Shown here: one piece after another, positions 1 to 7,185 of the stretch
Layout of the letters: every line of letters starts with the position of its first letter
Numbering within the stretch: the stretch's first letter is position 1
Source of the DNA: Amycolatopsis methanolica 239
GTDB lineage: Bacteria; Actinomycetota; Actinomycetes; Mycobacteriales; Pseudonocardiaceae
Length of the DNA: 64,000 bases
Reading direction: 5' to 3'
NCBI RefSeq assembly: GCF_000739085.1
Contig: NZ_CP009110.1
Span: 3,472,001 to 3,536,000, forward strand
Made by a program: the position numbers and the translations under genes
Notes under the pieces: generated by a model
Database searches by the model: none
What the model saw: the letters and a program-made list of their open reading frames with translations, nothing else
What the model was told of the DNA's origin: nothing

Positions 1-1
1 C

Positions 2-493
2 GGGTGGGCGGCCGTGCTCGCCGCGTGGGTCGACTACCAGCCGCCCAGTGTGCTGTCGTATCGGGAGCTCATGGTGACCGTCGTCGCGCGCGGCGGGATC
101 GTCGTCACCATCCCGCACATCTGGGTCGACAGCCCGGCCTCCCTGGCCGGCGGGCGCGCCCTGTGGCACATCCCGAAGGAGCTCGCCGACTTCACCCTCG
201 CCGACGAACCGGACTTCGCCGCGGAGGCCCGCGCGGACGGGGATCTGCTGGCGGGCGCGGAGTTCCGGCGCCGCCGCGCGCTGCCGGTTCGGTTGCCGCT
301 GGCGTTCTCGGTCCTGCAGCGCGGCCCCAAGCGCAGCGGCGTGCGGGTGGCCGCCCGGTTCGGGGTGGCCCGATCGGTGTGGCGGGTCGGCGCGGGCGGC
401 CCGCTGGCGTTCCTGGCCGGGCGCCGGCCGCTGCTCAGCCTGGTCGCCAGGGACTTCCGGATGCGGTTCGGTGTCGGCCGGAGCACCGAATGA
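2..493 (+). CDS. Acetoacetate decarboxylase-family protein, 5' end outside window
   Basis: The reading frame is open from the first bases of the window, so the N-terminus is missing. The segment GGRALWHIPKELADF matches the conserved core of the acetoacetate decarboxylase (ADC) fold, in which the lysine of the PKE triplet corresponds to the Schiff-base lysine of true decarboxylases. Many actinobacterial members of this family are not proven decarboxylases and act as ADC-like enzymes of unknown substrate, so the reaction is not assigned. The C-terminus is basic and ends in an ordinary TGA. Downstream is the tandem secreted-protein locus, which appears unrelated. Fold assignment is fairly secure; function is not. 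Confidence 0.75.
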   Translation, partial: GWAAVLAAWVDYQPPSVLSYRELMVTVVARGGIVVTIPHIWVDSPASLAGGRALWHIPKELADFTLADEPDFAAEARADGDLLAGAEFRRRRALPVRLPLAFSVLQRGPKRSGVRVAARFGVARSVWRVGAGGPLAFLAGRRPLLSLVARDFRMRFGVGRSTE

Positions 494-830
494 CACTCTT
501 GTAAGTCACCCGCGTGGTCTAATCTGCGTGTCGAATCCGGCCACGGCCCGTGTCCGTTACTCCACCTGATCGGGCGGTTTGATCGCGGCACGACCGGATC
601 GCGCCACACTCGATCACGGCGAGTGAGGACCGGCGCTCGCGTTGTCGCAGCGCATGACGGTGCGGCTCTTCCCGGCCCTCTGGACGCGTTCCAAACGTCG
701 TTCGTCCGGGTGAGCCCGGACGGCTCGCGCGATCACCGAACTTCCCGATCACCGGCTGCTAGCGTCTTCCGTGCTCGCGACGGGGTCACCCGGAGCGGGC
801 GGAACTGTAGCCGAGCGATCGGATGAGAGA

Positions 831-1136
831 GTGCTGAAGAAGTCTGCGATTGTCGCCGCTGCCGCGGCCGGTTTCATGATGATCGGTTCCCCGGCCTTCG
901 CCACGCAGGGCGCGTGGGACGAGGGTGGCGACACCGGCCAGCTGGGCCTGCTCAACGTCGACGACGTCGCCAACGACAACAACGTCGGTGTCTGCGACAA
1001 CAACGTCAACGTCCTGGGTGTCCAGGTGGCGGACGCGCTGGAGGGTGTCGGCGCGACTGTGCCGATCCTGTCGGGCGCTTCGGACGCGCAGTCCGGCGAC
1101 GCGCCGGACACCTGCGTCGCCGAGGCCGACAACTGA
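831..1136 (+). CDS. Small secreted chaplin-like protein, copy 1
   Basis: A 101-aa product with a basic start (VLKKS), a hydrophobic Ala-rich core and an SPAFA-type signal peptidase site near residue 24. The mature part is acidic and Asn/Val-rich, with VCDNNVNVLGVQV followed by a second Cys in DTC near the C-terminus. Chaplins, the surface-active proteins of aerial hyphae, also carry a Cys-Asn-rich beta motif closed by a second Cys, but the classical chaplin signature is not exact, so I call it chaplin-like only. The GTG at 831 is chosen because it aligns with the paralogue at 1736 and follows GGATGAGAGA; no in-frame ATG exists. Likely monocistronic, ended by the hairpins at 1191 and 1253. The protein is probably exported and may act at the cell surface (inference). 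Confidence 0.75.
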   Translation: MLKKSAIVAAAAAGFMMIGSPAFATQGAWDEGGDTGQLGLLNVDDVANDNNVGVCDNNVNVLGVQVADALEGVGATVPILSGASDAQSGDAPDTCVAEADN

Positions 1137-1190
1137 GGTCGCGGCAACGACCCTGAACCGGCTCCGCCGGCCGGGGTACTGTGCACGGGT

Positions 1191-1234
1191 GCGGACGGGA
1201 ATCACTGGTACTGATTCCCGTCCGCGCCTTTTCT
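1191..1234 (+). terminator. Hairpin 1 after secreted-protein copy 1
   Basis: A perfect 14-bp stem (1191-1204 with 1212-1225) encloses the 7-base loop CTGGTAC and is followed by CCTTTTCTT. It looks like a rho-independent terminator. The same loop and stem core recur at 2171-2215, so the structure is conserved between the duplicated units. Confidence 0.8.
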
Positions 1235-1252
1235 TCGGGTAGGGAAAACGTG

Positions 1253-1288
1253 AACACCCGCATTCGAATTCGGATGCGGGTGTTTTTT
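1253..1288 (+). terminator. Hairpin 2 after secreted-protein copy 1
   Basis: A perfect 11-bp stem (AACACCCGCAT at 1253-1263 with its complement at 1274-1284) is followed by a six-T run. It is a classical terminator in series with the one at 1191 and recurs in diverged form at 2244-2273. Confidence 0.8.
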
Positions 1289-1735
1289 CGTGCGCGGGAA
1301 CGGGCTTGCGGGGTGGCGCTCGCGGTGGCCACTGTGCCTGGACGGCTGCCGAGGCGCCTCCGGACAGTGGGTCGGAGGCGAATTGCATGCCGGTAAGCCA
1401 CACGTCCGGGCTAATTGCCCGAACTCGTCTGTTCACGTTGCGTGTCCACTTCTCCACCTGATCGAGGGGTTTAGACGCTGTACAACCGGCGTTCTGCGCG
1501 GTCGATCACGGCGCGTGAAAACCGGATTGAGGGAAAGGGGCGGATAATCGCAGCGCATCGCCTATGGGTGCGCGGAAGACTGGTTCGCGGCTACCGAAAC
1601 GTCGTTCGTCCGGGTGATGGCGACGGGCCCGTGCAATTGCTTTCGGCGCACCTTGCCGGCTGATAATGTCTGCCGTGCTCGCGACGGAAGTCTCGTCGCG
1701 GCGGAACTGTAGTCGAGTTGATGGGGAATAAAAAG

Positions 1736-2044
1736 GTGCTCAAGAAGTCCGCAATTGTTGCCGCTGCTGCGGCCGGTTTCATGATGATCGGTTCCCCGGC
1801 CTTCGCCACGCAGGGCGGGGGATGGGACGACGGCGGCGACACCGGTCAGCTGGGTCTGATCAACGTCGACGACGTTCTCAACGACAACAACGTCGGTGTC
1901 TGCGACAACAACGTCAACGTGCTCGGCGTCCAGGTGGCCGACGCCCTGAACGGCGTGGGCGTGACCGTGCCGATCCTGACCGGCGCCTCCGAGGCCGACT
2001 CGGGCTCCGCCCCGGACACCTGCATCGCCGAGGCCGACAACTGA
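1736..2044 (+). CDS. Small secreted chaplin-like protein, copy 2
   Basis: A 102-aa paralogue of the protein at 831. The signal peptide is identical from LKKSAIVAAAAAGFMM to SPAFA, and the VCDNNVNVLGVQV block is identical. It differs by an extra Gly-Gly after the signal peptide and a few substitutions in the C-terminal part, where the second Cys (DTC) is kept. The GTG start aligns with copy 1 and follows GGGGA at suitable distance; an ATG at 1721 would add five residues and cannot be excluded. The two copies are on the same strand with separate leaders and terminators, so they are likely independent transcripts of related timing. Confidence 0.75.
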   Translation: MLKKSAIVAAAAAGFMMIGSPAFATQGGGWDDGGDTGQLGLINVDDVLNDNNVGVCDNNVNVLGVQVADALNGVGVTVPILTGASEADSGSAPDTCIAEADN

Positions 2045-2170
2045 GACCGGACCCCACGGGGTCCTGGGTCGACCGACCCTGATCCGGCTGAGAGTCCCGG
2101 TGCGGTCTGACTGCACTCCGGATCCCCGGGACGGTTTTCTGGGTGAGAGCCGGCCGGGTCACGGAAAAAA

Positions 2171-2215
2171 CGGGTGCGGACGGGAATTACTGGTACTAAT
2201 TCCCGTCCGCACCCG
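2171..2215 (+). terminator. Hairpin 1 after secreted-protein copy 2
   Basis: A perfect 19-bp stem (2171-2189 with 2197-2215) with the same CTGGTAC loop as 1191-1225. It is 5 bp longer than its copy-1 counterpart, with compensating changes that keep all pairs, which indicates selection on the RNA structure. Confidence 0.8.
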
Positions 2216-2243
2216 GTGTTTCTTCGGGTAGAACAACGACGAG

Positions 2244-2273
2244 CACCCGTATTCGACGCGAATGCGGGTGTTT
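2244..2273 (+). terminator. Hairpin 2 after secreted-protein copy 2
   Basis: CACCCGTATTCG pairs with CGAATGCGGGTG (12 bp, one G-T pair) and is followed by TTT. It is equivalent to the hairpin at 1253. On the other strand it also lies just past the stop of the convergent patatin-like gene. Confidence 0.65.
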
Positions 2274-2289
2274 CGTCGTGTCCGCGATC

Positions 2290-5073
2290 TTAGCTTCCGG
2301 CCGGTTGGGGCGCGACTCCGTCGGGTGCGCCGGTGCCCTCCGTCACCTCCGGCAGGCCGGCCGCTTCGGCCAGCTCCCTGGACACCACGTACTCGGCCAG
2401 CTGCCTGCCGAGTTCGGTGTAGGCACCGAACTTGCCGTCATCGAAGAACTGGTCGCTCGTGCCGTCCCGCGGGAACTCCGGGTGGTGCGCGGCGTAGGAC
2501 AGCAGCTCGTAGGGCAGGTCACGCCACAGCAGCGCCTTCGCCACGATCAGCCGCCCCACCCCAGCCTGACCGCTCTCGGGCGGGTAGTGGATCGTCCCGG
2601 TGATCACCGGGCTCTCCGACAGCCTGCTGTTGAGGTTGCTGAGCGGGTGCTCGGGTTCGAGCGGTTCGCCGCCGCCGGGTTCGGCCCGCCACGGGTCGTC
2701 GAGGGTGACCCGCACGCCCAGCTCCTGGGCGGCCAGCGCGAGCGCCGACGCCAGCCCGCCGGCCGTCGGTGGCGCGTCCGCGCCCGCGTCGATGCAGTAG
2801 ATCGTCGTGCAGCGGCGGCGGAACAGCTCGACCAAGCCCAGGTTGTCGTAGTGCCCGCCGTCGGTGACGTGCAGCAGCCGGTCGGCGTGCGAGTGGATGC
2901 CGAGGACCTCACGCAGCAGGTAAGGCAGCCGGCGCGCGTGCGGGAGCGTGGGATAGGCCCAGGCGGCGCGGTCGGTGCGCGGCGGGCAGCGCAGCAGCAC
3001 GTCCGGATTGGGCAGCCAGGTGCCCAGCCGCGCGCCGGACAGGGCGAGCAGGATCTGGTACCAGCGCGAGGCGCGGCCCATCGACGACGCGAACGCCGCG
3101 CCGCTGATCGCGACCGCGCCCTGGACGGTCAGGTCCCGCCGGAACCGGGCCGGCACCGACTCCTGCAACCGCGCGGTCTCGATCCAGCCGACGTCGGGGC
3201 CGCCGACCCAGCCGCTGCTCATCGTGTAGGAGACGGCGCCGAGGCCGGGAGAGGTGCGGCCCTCGCCGGTGAGGTTCGCGGCCGCCGCGAACACGACCCG
3301 CGGGAAGTTGTCGGCGTGGCCGTAGGTCGCGAGGGAGCTGCGCTCGGTGCTCGGGTAGGGCGCGGCGACGACCTGCCCGTCGGCGCGGCGGACCCGGCGC
3401 ACGGCGAACGTGCGCGCCAGCCGTTCCCGGTAGAAGGGGTGCAGGCTGAGCGAGGTCTCGTCGATCAGCCCGCCGACGACGATCAGCACGACGACGAGGC
3501 CTAGCGCGGACCACAGCAGGTCCGGCTCGCCCAGCGGCGTGATCACCGAGGCGAACAGCAGCAGCCAGGCCAGGGCGAGGACGGTGGTCGTGATGATCAC
3601 CAGGAGGCGCTGGGTGAGGCTGGTTGGCAGCGCCGCGGTGAGCGCGTCGAGTGAGTCCCGCGCCTTGGTGACCACCTTGCGGTTGCGCCACCCCATCGTC
3701 GCCAGGGCGGACACGTAGGTCAGCAGCAGCGCGACGAACGGGCTGCCGAGCGTGATCGAGGGCGGGGTGAGGGTGAGCAACCGGTCGGCCAGCCAGGCGA
3801 GCGCGGGCAGGCCGAGGGTGAGCAGCGCGATCAGGGCGGCGAGCAGCGCGAGCCTGCTGGACAGGCGCCGGGCGATCTGGCGCAGCAACGGCTTCGCCGG
3901 CGTGATCCAGCGGGCTACCAGGGAGATCACGGCGGCGAACAGCAGGGTCAGGCCCAGTGACAGCAGCGCGCCGAGCCGGGGCGCGGGGTAGCTGCCGTCG
4001 GCGGGGAAGGCGGTGAGCGGGACCTGCTGGTAGAGCCAGCCGGTGACCACGCCCAGCACGACCGCGGGGGCGAACACCAGGAACAGCGACAGCACCAGGC
4101 CGCGGGCGATCACGCCGAGTGCGATGAGCAGCTCGGCGCGCGTGTTGGCGAGGTAGCTGACGTGCCGCCGGACGTGGTCCTCCTCAACGCTGCCGGGGCC
4201 GAACGCGGTTTCCGGTGTCGCGACCGGACGGCCGGCGGGCGCCTCCTTCGGGCCGGCTGCCGCGGTGAGGGCCTGCACCAGCGCACCCGCGGTGTAGCCG
4301 CCGCCGGAGACGGACACCAGGTACTGGGCGCCGAGCAGCCGCTGCCGCAGCGGCTGGAGCGCGCCGAGCGCGACACTGGCCGAGCGGATCCCGCCGCCGG
4401 ACAGGGCGAACCCGGTGCCGCCGGTCGGTTCGCCCGGCGGCAGGTGGTAGCCGTTGCGCCACCGGGTGGCCGCCGTGGTTTCGCCTTGCTCGCAGGCGCC
4501 GTCGGGGTCGTCCGGGTTGAGGGCGGCGGAGCAGACGCCGTCGGGCGGGTCCTGCTTCACCGGCCGCGCCGAGCGGAGCAGGGCGAGCACGATGCCGTAG
4601 AGCGCGAGCAGGAGCGCCGGGAGCAGGCCGGTGAACTTGGTGACCGCGGCCGCGGTGGCCAGTTCGAGCAGGACGGGGGCGGGATCGCGCCTGGTGACCA
4701 GCAGGAAGACGTTCTCCAGGACGTCCGAGACGACCGCGACCAGCCCGGCGATGCGGCCGAAGCGGGCGACCTCGTGCATCGCGGTGCCCGGCTGGCAGAC
4801 CCACAGCGCGGCGGTGGTGCCCAGCAGCACGGCGAGCCCGTACCCGGCGATCAGCGCGAAGTCCCACCAGAGGGTGGCGGCGGTGCCCGGCGGGAACGGC
4901 AGCGGCTGGCCGCGGCCGCCGAGCTGACGTCCCACGATCCCGGAGTCCGCGGCGAAGGCCAGGTACACCCCGGCGCCGAGAGCGGCGAGCAGGACAGCGG
5001 CGACGGCGGTCGAGGCCGCCCTGCCCCGCCCCGGGACCTCGCCCGCCCTGGGCAGCAGCTCACGCCAGCGCAT
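2290..5073 (-). CDS. Patatin-like phospholipase with internal membrane segments
   Basis: A 927-aa integral membrane protein. After N-terminal membrane helices, ALSGGGIRSAS (about residue 226) supplies the oxyanion-type glycine loop and VSVSGGGYTAG (about 250) the GxSxG-like nucleophile of patatins. The Asp partner is in TDGGHYDNLGLVELF (about 735), the usual DGG motif. Between nucleophile and Asp lie about six hydrophobic helices (for example VLSLFLVFAPAVVLGVVTG), so the catalytic domain is interrupted by a membrane insert. The family hydrolyses acyl esters of lipids; the substrate is unknown. The ATG at 5073 is preceded by GGGGAGGCGAGG, a good ribosome site; longer readings upstream are low-complexity and rejected. 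It stands alone, convergent with the secreted-protein locus. Confidence 0.8.
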   Translation of the reverse strand: MRWRELLPRAGEVPGRGRAASTAVAAVLLAALGAGVYLAFAADSGIVGRQLGGRGQPLPFPPGTAATLWWDFALIAGYGLAVLLGTTAALWVCQPGTAMHEVARFGRIAGLVAVVSDVLENVFLLVTRRDPAPVLLELATAAAVTKFTGLLPALLLALYGIVLALLRSARPVKQDPPDGVCSAALNPDDPDGACEQGETTAATRWRNGYHLPPGEPTGGTGFALSGGGIRSASVALGALQPLRQRLLGAQYLVSVSGGGYTAGALVQALTAAAGPKEAPAGRPVATPETAFGPGSVEEDHVRRHVSYLANTRAELLIALGVIARGLVLSLFLVFAPAVVLGVVTGWLYQQVPLTAFPADGSYPAPRLGALLSLGLTLLFAAVISLVARWITPAKPLLRQIARRLSSRLALLAALIALLTLGLPALAWLADRLLTLTPPSITLGSPFVALLLTYVSALATMGWRNRKVVTKARDSLDALTAALPTSLTQRLLVIITTTVLALAWLLLFASVITPLGEPDLLWSALGLVVVLIVVGGLIDETSLSLHPFYRERLARTFAVRRVRRADGQVVAAPYPSTERSSLATYGHADNFPRVVFAAAANLTGEGRTSPGLGAVSYTMSSGWVGGPDVGWIETARLQESVPARFRRDLTVQGAVAISGAAFASSMGRASRWYQILLALSGARLGTWLPNPDVLLRCPPRTDRAAWAYPTLPHARRLPYLLREVLGIHSHADRLLHVTDGGHYDNLGLVELFRRRCTTIYCIDAGADAPPTAGGLASALALAAQELGVRVTLDDPWRAEPGGGEPLEPEHPLSNLNSRLSESPVITGTIHYPPESGQAGVGRLIVAKALLWRDLPYELLSYAAHHPEFPRDGTSDQFFDDGKFGAYTELGRQLAEYVVSRELAEAAGLPEVTEGTGAPDGVAPQPAGS

Positions 5074-5168
5074 CCTCGCCTCCCCAGCGGATCCGCACAG
5101 TACTGCGTGGAGTGTGGTGGCGGTGGCTCCCGGTGTAAAGGCGGGGCCGGACGAACAGCCCGTAACCG

Positions 5169-5285
5169 TTATGCGTGCACCGGTTCGGCGAGCACGTTCC
5201 GGAGGACAGGCTCGAGGTCCGCGTCGAGCACCGCCCGGAGCGCACGGCGAAGGTGGACACGGATTTCGCGGCCGTGTCCGGTCAT
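5169..5285 (-). CDS. Possible 38-aa small protein in a 320-base gap (weak)
   Basis: The stretch 5074-5393 has no clear gene. Within it, a minus-strand ATG at 5285 opens 38 codons (MTGHGREIRVHLRRALRAVL at the start) ending in TAA at 5169. The composition is protein-like and helix-forming, but in DNA this GC-rich such short open frames occur by chance. No ribosome site is convincing. It could be a gene remnant. Nothing else was recognised in the gap. Confidence 0.2.
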   Translation of the reverse strand: MTGHGREIRVHLRRALRAVLDADLEPVLRNVLAEPVHA

Positions 5286-5393
5286 CGCACGCGTGCGTCG
5301 GGAGCGGGGCGACTCCGAATTGGCTGCGGACAGCCGCTCTCCGAGGATCCGCAGAGGCTATCGGCGCCACTCCGGTGGCGATCCCGCAACCGG

Positions 5394-6312
5394 TCAGGGC
5401 ACGAGGACCACCTTTTCCGTGGCCTGGTCGTCCTCCATGTGGCGGTCGGCTTCGGCGATCTCGTCGAGTCCGGAGACGCGGTCGACGTGCGGGTGCAGGA
5501 CCCCGGCCTCGACCTGGTCGACGACCCGCCGCAGCACGTGCGCGCCCGCCGCGCCGCGCAGGATGTCGCTGTGGAAGGCGGTCAATCGGGTGCCCGTGGG
5601 GATCATCGCGATCGGCTCGAAGGCGGGGATCACCCAGCCGCTGAGCGCGCCCGCCACGCACACGGTTCCGCCCGGACGGACCAGCCGCAGCGAGTCCAGC
5701 GCCGTGCTCGTCCCGACCAGGTCGAGGACGTGATCGGTGCCCTCCGGCCACCCGGCGATCGTCAGCGGCCCGCCGTCGTCGACGAGGACGTGGTCGGCGG
5801 CCAGGGCGGCGGCCTTGTGCGGCCGCCGGGTCGTGGCGGCGGTCTCGACCCCGAGCGCGGCCGCGATCGACGCCGCCGCCATCCCCACCGACGAGGTGCC
5901 GCCGCGGATCAGCAACCGCTCGCCGCGGGCGACGTCCAGCGCGTCCAGCGCGCCCTGCGCCGTCAGGTACGTCTCGGGCAGCGCGGCGAGCGTTTCCCAC
6001 GGCAGGCTCGTCCTGACCGGCATCAGCAAATCGTTGGGCAGCAACGCGAATTCCGCGTAACCACCGTCGAACGCTGTCCCATCTCGCCCATCACCGCGGC
6101 GACGGTGCTGCCCTCCGCCAGCCGCGGGTCCGTCGACGCCGCCAGCTCGCCCACGCACTCGATTCCCAGCACCCGCGGGAACACCACGAAGGGGGAGTGG
6201 CCCCGGCGGGTCCGCAGCTCCGACCGGTTCAGCCCGGCGCCCCGCACCCGCACGAGGCTCCAGCCCTCCCGGACCGCCAGCCCGGGTGCACACCGCCGCT
6301 CGTCGTCTTCAT
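5394..6312 (-). pseudogene. Zinc-binding/quinone oxidoreductase, frameshifted
   Basis: The C-terminal two thirds, from FDGGYAEFALLPNDLLMPV onward, read as an MDR-family NADPH:quinone reductase, with the nucleotide-binding segment LLIRGGTSSVGMAAA and a complete end. The N-terminal part (REGWSLVRVRGAGLNRSEL, then FPRVLGIECVGE) lies in a different frame; the frames meet near 6079, where one base appears missing between GEMG and FDGG. The extreme N-terminus is also short: from the ATG at 6312 (MKTTSGGVHPG) another shift is needed to reach the conserved part, and about 15-20 usual residues are absent. It is divergent from the AraC gene 55 bases away, its probable regulator. Either a decayed gene or sequencing indels. 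Confidence 0.7.
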
Positions 6313-6367
6313 GCGACCAACTGTCGCGGGCGCCGGGGGTGGCGGGCCACCGGTAGGATGCCAACGC

Positions 6368-7129
6368 ATGCCGATCGGCCGCCAACCTACCTCCTCCCGG
6401 ATCTGGCCGTCCGGCGGCGCGCACCTGTGGCCGCCGGGCGGGACGAGCGCCGATCACACCCACCCGCCAGGGCACGTGGTGTACGCGGCCCAGGGGGTGC
6501 TGTCCGTGCACACCGAGGGCAGCACGTCGATCGTTCCCGCCAACCGCGTCGCGTGGATCCCGGCGGGCTGCCCGCACCACCACCGCGCGCACGGCCACAC
6601 CGACATGCGGATCGTGTTCCTGCCGCCGTCGCTGGCCCGGCTGGCGCCCGCCCGCCCCGCCGTGTTCCTTGCCGGCGCGCTCGCCAGGGAGGTTCTGCTC
6701 GCCTTGACCGGTCCCCGCGACCGGGGCCGCGCCGCGAACGCGCGGCTCCACCGGGTGCTCCTCGATGAGCTCCGCGAGGCGGGCGAGCAGCCGCTGCAGC
6801 TGCCGGAACCCCGCGACGACCGGCTGCGGGCGGTCGCGCGGACGCTGTACGAGCAGCCCGCTGACAACACGCCGCTGGCCGAGCTGGGGCGGCGGACCGC
6901 GGCCAGCGCCCGCACCCTCAGCAGGCTCTTCCGCGGCGAGCTCGGCATGACCTTCTACCAGTGGCGCACGCAGCTGCGTGTCTACCACGCGCTCGTCCTG
7001 CTGGCCGAGGGCCACGACACCACCCACGTCGCGCACGCCTGCGGCTGGTCGAACCCCAGCAGTTTCATCGAGGCCTTCGCCGCCGTCGTCGGCACCACCC
7101 CGGGCCGCTACCGGGCCGACACACGGTGA
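6368..7129 (+). CDS. AraC-family transcriptional regulator with cupin sensor
   Basis: A 253-aa protein with an N-terminal cupin-like sensor rich in His (HTHPPGHVVYAAQG, then PHHHRAHGH) and a C-terminal double helix-turn-helix (AASARTLSRLFRGELGMTFY and GWSNPSSFIEAF, ending TTPGRYR) typical of AraC/XylS regulators. The His cluster could bind a metal or a small ligand. The ATG at 6368 fits the start of the cupin and is preceded by AGGA; a longer reading to 6197 runs into the divergent oxidoreductase and is rejected. Placement suggests control of the divergent oxidoreductase and possibly of itself through the 55-base gap. Confidence 0.85.
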   Translation: MPIGRQPTSSRIWPSGGAHLWPPGGTSADHTHPPGHVVYAAQGVLSVHTEGSTSIVPANRVAWIPAGCPHHHRAHGHTDMRIVFLPPSLARLAPARPAVFLAGALAREVLLALTGPRDRGRAANARLHRVLLDELREAGEQPLQLPEPRDDRLRAVARTLYEQPADNTPLAELGRRTAASARTLSRLFRGELGMTFYQWRTQLRVYHALVLLAEGHDTTHVAHACGWSNPSSFIEAFAAVVGTTPGRYRADTR

Positions 7130-7185
7130 GGCGGAACCGTTATCCGGCGGACAATCCGGACATCGGCGCGCTAGCGTCTGGGGTG

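Larger units (their letters stand above)
530..1288 (+). repeat. Tandem duplication, unit 1 (regulatory leader + secreted-protein gene + two hairpins)
   Basis: This stretch is repeated as the unit at about 1410-2273. Shared landmarks in order are a leader block containing TCCACCTGATCG (about 561), a block containing AACGTCGTTCGTCCGGGTGA (about 693), the string CCGTGCTCGCGACGG before the gene, the gene itself, and two hairpins. The 338 bases from 494 to 831 hold no other gene. Coding parts are more similar than spacers. No transposase or direct-repeat boundary is visible, so simple tandem duplication is the likely origin. Confidence 0.8.
1410..2273 (+). repeat. Tandem duplication, unit 2
   Basis: Second copy of the unit described at 530-1288. 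Its leader (1410-1735) keeps the same landmarks, with insertions that make it longer. The sequence TGATAATGTC near 1661 replaces TGCTAGCGTC of unit 1 near 757, and both sit at the same distance before CGTGCTCGCGACGG, so this is the likely -10 region. The promoter call is weak because no convincing -35 hexamer is visible. Confidence 0.75.
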
